Shown here one piece after another: positions 10,121 to 18,622 of a stretch of DNA of 32,128 nt. The stretch covers positions 1 to 32,128 of the forward strand of contig QXVZ01014416.1 of assembly GCA_008931825.1 (NCBI GenBank). Direction: 5' to 3'. The position numbers were made by a program, and so were the translations under genes. How positions within the stretch are numbered: the first letter of the stretch is position 1; every line of letters begins with the position of its first letter. Under the pieces are notes generated by a model. It saw nothing but the letters and a program-made list of their open reading frames with translations. It searched no databases and had not been told where the DNA came from. The DNA comes from Phallusia fumigata. Taxonomy: Eukaryota > Chordata > Ascidiacea > Phlebobranchia > Ascidiidae.

Positions 10121-13100
10121 GTAAGTGCTTGTGACCGCACTGTGTCTATCGGTTTTAAGTTTGAAAGATAGGTTATGTTATTGTTTGGAATACTTTTGCT
10201 AACCTGTACTTTAACATAAGTATAAAATCAAGTAAGTGTACAAATATAAGTAGGTCAGAATAAGTATAAAAATATGTGTACGCAAGTACTTCTTGATTGT
10301 AAGTTGAAATGTTAACGATTTATTTTCTCTTATATTTTAGAGTCTTGCAATCCTCCTTCGAAGCCGTATCAGAGCGACTACTACCCGAAAAGTTCCAAAT
10401 ACAAGTTTGGCAACAAAATTACTTTTAGGTGCCTCCCTTCCTATGTACTAGCGGCACCTGTTCAGAAGGCGTGTTTCGCTGGCAAATTTGTGCCTGCGAA
10501 CAACCCCGTTTGTAGTAAGTTTAATTTAACATATATTTGCCAACATGAGATAAAATTTTGGTTCACAATTCGCGCTTTTAAATAGTCTCAATATGAAGAT
10601 ACAAGCCAGTACTCGAGGGTAAAACATTTCATTCCTGATAACGACAACAGCGTTTGTTGAAACGTAGAAATGCTTTTCAAACAACTGGCTTGTCCCTTCT
10701 CATTAGGATTATATTTTGCGTTCAACATCGTGTTCATTTGTTTAGAGTTTTACTTCTCCATTCCCAATTTATACATTTTTGTTTGTTCTTTCCAGACCCT
10801 GTTTGTACCGCCACCGGATACAAATGGACTCGTTTTTATGACCGGGACGACCCCTCTGTCACTGGGGATCACGAAATCCGCTCGCTTATGCAAAACCCTG
10901 TGGTTTGTGCGAAACCGCTTTCCATAGACGCCAGGGTGAAGGGATCCAACAAAGATTTCCGCTCCACAAATGAGAAAGTCGAAATTTCACCGACTTTGGG
11001 CCTGAGATGTTTAAGGAAGGACAACAACAACAAGTGTGCAGACTACACTGTGCGATTTTGCTGTGGTAAGTTGGCATAATCTAAGTGTTGTGACCTAACC
11101 TTGGCATTCCTCTTTTTACCTGCAGCAATACTATTGTACTTTTATAACTTTACGCATATCTTTGTAGTTGAACAACATTTCAAATGCCTTTTAATCACAT
11201 GAAACCCTTATGTTTTACTTCACTTACCCAATTTTGTAACAATTAGTATTTGATATAAACGATAAAAATCTTCTCCTTCATGCTAGATGTTGATGAATGC
11301 GCCACTGGAACTGATAACTGTCATGCACATGCAACCTGTCAAAACACTGAAGGAAGTTTCACTTGCACTTGTAACGCTGGGTACACAGGTGACGGAGTGC
11401 GATGCGATGGTAAGCTTAGTACAGTTATTTACCACTGTCCGCCTGATACCACGGGAATGCGTCGGAAATACATTTTATAATAACGTGCACGATTTCCGAA
11501 AGCTCTTGAAGCTTTTTCTTGCAAATGTGTTGATGGTTCAAGCTACTCTTGTTGGTGTGGGTTCGAGTTTTTTCAAGACTGTCTGGAACACTTTATTTAT
11601 TATGTGGATAATGCCCATATTACACAATGATGTTAGTTAAAGTACCTTAAATAGTTTGGCCGCAATTATAGCACACGCTAACATATCGGTTTTAATACTA
11701 TAGTTGAAGATGTTAAATCCAATAAGTTTTTCATGCGTTTATCATACTTTTACTGGTTGTGTTGCTGTATGAACACATATACACAGCGTCCGACGCCAAA
11801 CCACATCTGGACCTCAGGGGTTTAAATCAATAAATAAGTTCACAAATATAACTTTGCTTCAGAAATTGACAAATGTGCTGACGGAGCTGACAACTGTCAT
11901 GCGCAAGCAACTTGTCAAAACACTCTAGGAAGTTTTACCTGCACTTGTAAGTCTGGATACAGCGGTGATGGAGTCCAATGCACTAGTAAGTTTAAGTTCC
12001 ATTCTTAAGATTTAGGGTTTATTTTTAAATTAATTAAAAAAATATATAGTTAAGATATGTTTTAGAGGAATAAATTAAATAGATCTGCACTTAACGGAGA
12101 AAATGGACAAATCCAATCACTAATAGTCATCATACATATCTTCCAATTTAATTTACATTTTACCATGAATCGTAATGTTTAAGTTGAAATGTTACTAAAA
12201 TTCCATCTTGCAAAAATATTTGTAGGTTGCGGTGTTTAAAGATTTATGTCCGAGTCAAGATAAACTATTCAAAAGTACAATTATGAACAGAGATTGTGAA
12301 TTGACAGTCATTTTTCATCTACGATTTTGCATCACTAAATTAAAGAACAATTGTTTTTAATTTGAAGGAAATACTTGTCCTCCACCAAGTCCACCAGAAA
12401 ACGGACAACTAGCACTCACCAAAAAGTCATACAATATCGGAGATTACGCTTACTTTTTGTGCGACCCTCACTATCAAGTATCTCATTTCTCATCCTACAA
12501 ATGTGGAAACAACGGAGAATGGCAGGGGATTAAACCTACTTGTGAAGGTAGATATTGTAACTTTAGCAAAAAATCGTCGTGGCAGGACCGAATTTCCTCA
12601 TAACATTACGTTTAAATTTAAACTGAATGTACTTCAAAAACACACGATGCTCGAATAGCGTTGATTCAACGTAATTTGGCATGGGTCTTAACAGAAAGAT
12701 TCAAGCCATACTTAAAATAATTTCTACGTTTAGACGAACCTTTTCAGATGATAACAACAGCGTTTGTCTGAACCTGGCAANACCTACTTGTGAAGGTAGA
12801 TATTTTAACTTTAGCAAGAAATCTTCGTGGCAGGACCGAATTTCCTCATAACGTTACGTTTAAATTTAAACTGAATGTACTTCAATAACACACGATGCTC
12901 GAATAGCGTTGATTCAACGTAACTTGGCATGGGTCTTAACAGAAAGATTCAAGCCATACTTGAAATAATTTCTACGTTTAGACGAACGTTTTCAGTTGAT
13001 AACAACAGCGTTTGTCTGAACCTGGCAAATGTTTTACACGCAAGTACTGACTCGCATCTAGCTATTTAACAAAGTTCAAAACCTTGATATGCGCACCCAA

Positions 13101-14895
13101 CGTCTTTTTAGCTACTTTTTTATTCACTTTTCAGCAAACACGTTTATGCGGATTTTCCAGCAAGGTATTAAGTACTTTTAATTTGTGTTTAAAGGTACTT
13201 GTGGCTACAAATGTTTGACACTTCCAAAGAAGGCAACAGGGGAACCCCCTTGCGGCTGTGAACCATCTTGCAAAGAAAATGGAACATGCTGTACAGATTA
13301 TGATCAGCTATGTGGTAAGCAGCGTTCAAAAAATTTAATCGAACAAACTGATGGTCAACCCACCTAGCAATTAGAAGTTTGGTCAAAGCTTTCGCTTGTA
13401 TGCGATGAGCTAAAATCTTAAAAACTTCAAAGGCCCGTTTACACTATGCGTAGGGCGCGCGCTCAAACCAGCGAAACTTTGTTTGTTTTATTTTGTCTGT
13501 CTGGTTTTACGCTCGGCTGATTTCGGTCGCTCAAGTCTCGTAGAAATGAGCGCGTGATCGCCTGCCAAGCGTTTTTCTGCGTATCAAGCAGCTTGAATAT
13601 GCGCAGATCGCTTTGTGTAATCGCTGTGTACGGGTTTCTGGTTTAAAAAAGTTACTTCATTTGGCAAAAATTTGGGATTGTAGGCTATTTGTCCCAAATT
13701 TAATTGCTTATTACTACTTACCATCTTGTTTACGTGTCTGTAGCATTGGATGCACCCTATAACTTCCAAATCTATTGGCATGAGTGTCCTATTTCTTTCT
13801 CATTAATTTCAGAAAAGCTAATAACTGAATTTCGTATGCAGTTGCCTTTTAAATCTCGTGTTGATGTCGTCTTTTAAAAATCCAATCAAAAAATGCTAGG
13901 TAATCCAACGATAAATTTATGTGGTAGTTTATGGTCATCTGCTGTCATAGTAAGCTAAAAATGACGTCGTGCATTCGATTTAGTAAGCTTAGGTATACGC
14001 ACCGAAAAACATAGTGTAGACGGAAGGGGTCGCAAAGTAAGGCTAGGTTAAGCGCCACTGAACACAGTGTAAACGGGCCTTTACTTATAAGGGGTGGAAT
14101 CGATAGGGACCTGTGGTCAAAGGATCCCGACTTGAGGTTATAGATTAAGGACTTGTTACGATAACTGACAGTGTGATTTCGAATTATTTTTACTTCTTAT
14201 GCTTTTGTTGGCTGTCCAGAGTTTTAAATGAATGTTCATGTATTGCTACATAACAAAGGTAACTGGGTATTACATCCTCAAGTGTCAACCCCTCAATTTA
14301 CGTAGCAATACCTGATTAAGTTATTAAATCCAATTCAAGAACGTTTATGTGTTTTGCAGCGAGTTGTTCAGCGACATGTGAAGATAAACCGGCGTGTAAA
14401 TGTTCCAACTGTTTCGGATCAGACTGTTGCAGCAACTACAGAGACAAATGCCGTAAGTTCATGTAACGGACGTAACAAGTTCACGTAACAAATGTTCATT
14501 CCGATGTGCTATGACAGATAGCTACTTGTTTTAATGCTTGATGCAAAAACTGATAACAGTTTTGCAGCACAGTTAAATAGTAAACAAAATATTAACCCAC
14601 AGTTTTTTTAAATTGCCTCAACCTACGAAAAAGGGAAGAATACAGTTATTTAGTAAAATTGTTGTTTTGTTTTCAATTTGTTGTGGATAAATATTACATT
14701 TCAAGGTGGCTAACAACAAATATTTGCTATTGACAATCTTCATTTTACCTTGCAGGGTTTCCTTTCAATCCCAACCCAACGATTTCTTTTCCCGGTCCAA
14801 CGTTTTCCTTTCCCAGTCCAACATTTACATTCCCTGGAACCCTCCCGACGCGGTCTTACCCCATCTCACGATTTACGCCACCCGGGAAAAAGTAA
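10051..14895 (+). CDS. Gene B: secreted CCP-WxxW-EGF-CCP-somatomedin B mosaic protein (complete)
   Basis: Nine exons: 10051-10120, 10341-10514, 10796-11065, 11287-11409, 11863-11985, 12368-12547, 13195-13314, 14360-14452, 14756-14895. They total 1293 nt, exactly 431 codons with the stop, and all junctions are phase 1 with GT-AG ends. The protein has a signal peptide ([19 protein letters not shown]), CCP, WxxW, two EGF, CCP, two somatomedin B and a Phe/Pro-rich tail. Compared with gene A it lacks EGF domain 2. An inverted-repeat transposon sits in the intron between the somatomedin B exons, and an assembly join (N at 12781) lies in the intron after CCP 2. Expected to be secreted. Ligand and process are unknown; CCP and somatomedin B domains usually mediate protein binding. 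Confidence 0.9.
10341..10514 (+). CDS. Gene B exon 2: CCP/sushi domain 1
   Basis: 58 codons, phase 1-1, same exon length as gene A. KSCNPP start, [12 protein letters not shown] and NNPVC. It has 12 replacements relative to gene A, spread over the whole domain, while all four cysteines are kept. Confidence 0.88.
10796..11065 (+). CDS. Gene B exon 3: WxxW domain
   Basis: 90 codons, phase 1-1. [30 protein letters not shown] and YTVRFCC. Nearly identical in protein to gene A. Confidence 0.88.
11287..11409 (+). CDS. Gene B exon 4: calcium-binding EGF domain
   Basis: 41 codons, phase 1-1. DVDEC start and [12 protein letters not shown]. It differs from gene A at 3 residues, with 9 silent codon differences. 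Confidence 0.9.
11433..11500 (+). pseudogene. Relic of the missing EGF domain 2 exon of gene B
   Basis: The stretch cactgtccgcctgatacc matches the 3' part of gene A exon 5 (HCPPDTTG), then about 13 bases are missing, then tgcgtcgg and the following intron bases (ttttataataacg) match again. The donor GTAAT has become GAAAT. The 5' half of the exon and its acceptor are gone. Splicing from exon 4 to the next EGF exon keeps phase 1, so the loss is tolerated. Confidence 0.8.
11863..11985 (+). CDS. Gene B exon 5: EGF domain with altered calcium signature
   Basis: 41 codons, phase 1-1. It starts KIDKC where gene A has EIDEC; the acidic residue before Cys1, a usual calcium ligand, is Lys. The rest ([19 protein letters not shown]) is intact. 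Confidence 0.88.
12368..12547 (+). CDS. Gene B exon 6: CCP/sushi domain 2
   Basis: 60 codons, phase 1-1, donor [41 protein letters not shown]. The C-terminal 16 residues are identical to gene A, while the N-terminal and middle parts are strongly diverged and five codons shorter. Confidence 0.87.
12534..13028. repeat. 247-bp near-identical direct copies around the N at 12781 (unmerged alleles)
   Basis: 12534-12780 and 12782-13028 have equal length and differ at scattered bases. The left copy ends and the right begins exactly at the N. The copies include the last bases of the CCP 2 exon, so the right copy carries only an exon end without acceptor. Best read as allelic contig overlap. Confidence 0.85.
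13195..13314 (+). CDS. Gene B exon 7: somatomedin B domain 1
   Basis: 40 codons, phase 1-1. GTCGYKC start, PCGCEPSC and [10 protein letters not shown]: eight cysteines in somatomedin B spacing. Donor GTAAGC. Confidence 0.88.
13429..14082. mobile_element. 654-bp non-autonomous DNA transposon (MITE-like) in gene B intron
   Basis: The ends are perfect 17-bp inverted repeats: AAAGGCCCGTTTACACT at 13429-13445 and its reverse complement at 14066-14082. No open frame of useful size lies inside. The same intron of gene A is 345 bases against 1045 here, a difference close to the element size, so gene A is an approximately empty site. Target duplication is unclear; the flanks show only ACTTC and ACTTA. 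The superfamily is not assigned. Confidence 0.82.
14360..14452 (+). CDS. Gene B exon 8: somatomedin B domain 2
   Basis: 31 codons, phase 1-1, acceptor gttttgcag and donor GTAAGT. ACKCSNC and [10 protein letters not shown], eight cysteines. One codon longer than in gene A (GSDCC against GDCC). Confidence 0.87.
14756..14895 (+). CDS. Gene B exon 9: Phe/Pro-rich tail and stop
   Basis: Acceptor accttgcag. [19 protein letters not shown] followed by SPTFTFPG and the same SRFTPPGKK end as gene A; stop TAA 14893-14895. It carries one more F-P-x-P-T-F unit than gene A. The AATAAA that follows the gene A stop reads AATTAA here. Confidence 0.82.
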
Positions 14896-16800
14896 CAAGA
14901 TTATGAAAAACTTTTGCAGACGAACTTGTGAAAATTAACTGTTTATTTACGCACTCGTTTTTGTCACTATACACTTAAAACATAAGTTCTGTAGTTCAAA
15001 TCCCGTCTGAATCTTGCTGAGCGTCTAAACAAAGTTAGTTAAGGAGTCAGACTTTTTTGCACACAAAAAGTGTATGGAATGAACATCTTTACGTACGTTT
15101 TCTTGAACAATTAAAGAGAGGAAAACACAAATACACAATTCATGATTTCGAATATTTGCGGTAACAATAATTAAGCTAGTGTATTATTATAAATCATGTA
15201 AAATTGAGAGAAGAGCAGAAATCAACGCCACAGTTTAAGTGTATCTTCGTATTGCTTTGATATTATTGGTATTCGTTGAGTGAGTTTTTATTACTTTGTA
15301 ATTGGTTTATTTGTGACGTTGCGTCGCTTTGTTTTTGTCTTATATTGCAAACAAGGGCACTTGCAGGGGAATTACAAGGATTTCAGAGTTAATTTTGTTA
15401 TATCATGTTATAGCAGTACCAAACAGGTCCAACACTATGGTACAAGCTGTAAAATAGTTAACAAATGAATGCTGCAACTAATTTGACGTCACAGTAGCGA
15501 TGTACTAAAATATTCAAAAGAAGTGAAAAATTACGGAAACTGCTAGCAGCCTAATTAAAAGAATATTTCCAGCCAAAATCAGTTACGAAACAAAAAGGAA
15601 AAAGTCATAATATGCCTGCGATATAATTTGTTTTGACAAAATAGTGTTATATAAAAGATCTGAATAAACCGCAAAGGACTTCGAGTGAAGTTACAAAAGA
15701 TTAAGTCCGATACTATTCGGCCTCAAATGATCAACCCACGCAAAACCTAGACTTGGGGGGGCTGATTCCACTGATAGGGCTAAAATTATTTGCTACTTAT
15801 AATAGAATACTGTTTGTGGAACACTTCCAAATTATTAAAACAAAATTTAGAGATGATTCTGGTAAATAAACGAGGTAAAGAGTTTTTGAAACGTTTACGG
15901 ATATCGGTGAGCATTTTTCCATTAGGTCAGAATTTTTTGAGCCGCAGTTTTCTTCTTTCATACATATGTAGCGATATAGGTTTCAAAAAGGAATAAATTT
16001 TTATTGCTAAAGATATGAATATTGTCAGAATATAGAACAATTTGCAATTGGAAATTTATTGTCATTTAGAGATTCGCTATAGAGCTACTACGTCGTTTGG
16101 AGTAGACACTTTTACGCATAAATAAATGACGTCATTGTACAACGTAGTTTTAAATCGCGCATCTATGTCGTCCGAAGACGCCACTTTTACATTAAAATAA
16201 TGCCATTTAATACGTTTTGGAACGTGATTTTGAAGCGTTTGCAATTGTGTCTGGATGAGCGTATAGATGATGACATTGCACAACGTAGCATTTACGTAGT
16301 CTGTGGACACAGTTGACACTTTTACGTAAAAAAAACTTTTGGTTGCAACGTTTTCAGTCAAACCACAACCAAAAATCTACGTCGAATCGTCGTCAAATTG
16401 TTAGCTGGGCAGTCGCATGTGTTTTGGATGGAATAAAAAACAGATAGGAAACAGAATGACTTGCGAATGTAAGTAAACATGTGGCCGTATTTCATTGGTA
16501 CTAAAGGTAATCACTATCGAAAAATTTGCAACAATAACAATTAATTTAGTCAATCTGTCATTTTTCAACAGACTGGTTTAAAACGAGAGATGACGTGCGA
16601 TTTTTAAGATGACGAGAAGCGAATCCTCAATAATGGTGGAAAACAAAGTTAATATTTTTTTGCTGTACATTGCAGCGTTATACATTGTATTATAACTTGT
16701 TTTTTGTGTACAACAGTACATAAAACTTAAGTAGCCGATAAATTGCGCGTATTTGTTAATAAATCTGTACGACCGTCATTAAGGTTACATTGACCAAATG
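14896..16800. other. Gene B 3' flank; no gene recognised
   Basis: 14937-15690 repeats the 3' flank of the broken copy and gene A. About 16690-16795 repeats about 5155-5245. 16077-16361 contains a diverged short tandem repeat (see findings). Open frames here are short and unlike any family I know. Confidence 0.5.
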
Positions 16801-18575
16801 CGAATTTGTAAGCTATAATATGTAAACTTGCTTTTATATGATACAGAAATTGTTTCGTATTTGTACTTGAGCCTAGTGTTATATGCATTTATGCCGTTTT
16901 TTGCTTCTATTTTTTATCAGCAGGCAGTTTTTATTGGAGGACCTGTCTTGCTTTTGCAGTGCAACGGACTGTGCAGCATAGAAACGTATCGTCAATCTTA
17001 GCAAAAAGGTTTAAGATTAAGCAGATTTGCTATAAACAGCGCAAGGAAGTGCAACTATTTTGGTGGGTCAAATACATTAAAACTAGGCCACATGCCGCAC
17101 CATCGAAATTAGTAGTACAAACGTAGTTCGTTTTTATGATCAAAGCGGCATTGTTACTTTAAAACAATACATCTGATATATCATTATTAAAACAGATTAT
17201 TAAAACAGATTATTCATAATTTATAAATTATGTTACTTGTATGCACATGATAAGCTTGTTTTCTACCAACCGTGCAAAATTGAAACACACCACATTAACT
17301 TTTGCTGCGCTATGCTTGTGATCAAGCACTGTTGGAGTTTGTGTACCCTCAGTTGTCAGCCGTCCGAAGTTTTATTGTTTGGACAATAAACTGGGAAGTT
17401 CCTCTGTAGTCAGACAAGTCAGTCATCTTACAGCTTACACAGCAAAGGCACAAAAGAATGACATTCTGGAAGCTGATTGGTCACGGCAATAACTTTAGCA
17501 TGCTTTTTAGTTCTATAACTGGTTACCAAACGAGTAAAATGCAACCAAACGTGTCGAAGTTTGATAGATTCGCCTGACACAGTTTTAATGACTTGTTTGG
17601 AACCTGTTACAAAAGTTTCATATCCATTCGTTGTGCAATTGAGGCAAATAATAGCGAATGGTTGTTTGTTTATGTTCAGATACAGGTTTAAAGCCATTAA
17701 CATTCTATTCTGTTCACTTCATATGTTAATATTTAACATGATTCAACGTATCGACAATAGTTTCCTTTCTCTGTGAGCATAAAGCAAACGAGTTAACTGC
17801 TTGGTTGTCGGTAGCTAGTAAGTTAACCGTGAATGAAATGCATGGGCATACATGATAGTACGATCTGCTCTGAAGATTTTAAGTAAGTCAGCGATAACTA
17901 CACTCTCGCGTACGAATTACAGTAAGCTAACATTGAATTGTTCGAGTTTACAGATCATTATAGCTTTTTCCATCTGGATGTTAAAGAAAAATAAAAGCTA
18001 CTTACGGTTTTTGATTCATCGTAGTAGGTGTGCATGACGTGGTGCAGGCAAGAGACTTGTTGCGTTATTTTGTTTTTTGATGGAGTCTACACAGGCCAGA
18101 AGGGCGGGGCAAGGTAACATAGCACAATCTTTAGTTTGTCACTAACAACTAAATATTTGCGCTAACGTTGCGCCGACTTTGTTTGCTTACGTCGGGCTTG
18201 ACAGTTAGTCTTCATACAACACTTCGAAAACCGTTGTTTTAGCTTCTTTGCTGTATTTCTCAATGTGCTAATACCAGCATGAGCATCAAGCGTTACAGCA
18301 GTGGTTTCCAACCAATTTAGTATTTTGGGGATCATGCCCCTCCACTTTGTTGACCGAGACACGCGAATTTAAAAGGAGAGAAATGCCCTGCATGCCAAAT
18401 GAACGTGTACGTAGATCGCGTATATTACCACATGTATACCAACCCACACCCACTAGAAACAATTCACTGTTAATAACTATTATTGAATTGCCCCCTTATT
18501 GTGTAGGGATAGTAAACCGAAATTATATCCACATTGTTTGTCTAGCACACACAAACCATACATTTTACGTTACAG
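16801..18575. other. Intergenic; upstream of the Mind bomb-like gene
   Basis: AT-rich. It contains a perfect 18-bp palindrome (17215-17232, CATAATTTATAAATTATG) and a short repeated attattaaaacag just before it. A possible hAT-type terminal sequence lies at 18299. The open frame on the minus strand at 17428-17703 has no family resemblance and is not called. Confidence 0.45.
17852..17882 (+). CDS. Possible first exon of the Mind bomb-like gene
   Basis: ATG followed by ten codons (MIVRSALKIL) and one base, ending at a strong donor GTAAGT. The phase (1) matches the exon at 18576, and the junction would itself create ATG. Nothing else supports it; the real start may lie elsewhere. Confidence 0.2.
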
Positions 18576-18622
18576 TGTCATCTCTTTTGGGTTTGCGCGT
18601 TGTCGCAAGAAGCCCCTTCATG
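18576..18622 (+). CDS. Mind bomb-like exon: start of MIB_HERC2 domain 1
   Basis: SLLGLRVVARSPFM, matching the GLRVVRGP start of the third domain at 21541. The following W-x-W core is absent. It ends in phase 0 at GTAAGT, which agrees with the next exon. Acceptor ttacgttacag. Confidence 0.65.

Noticed and set aside
9720..10124. 134-codon open frame covering the gene B start
   Set aside because: It is in a different frame from the signal-peptide exon, has no family resemblance and reads through the strong donor at 10121.
17428..17703. 91-codon open frame on the minus strand
   Set aside because: No recognisable motif, overlaps another open frame on the + strand and lies in AT-rich intergenic DNA.
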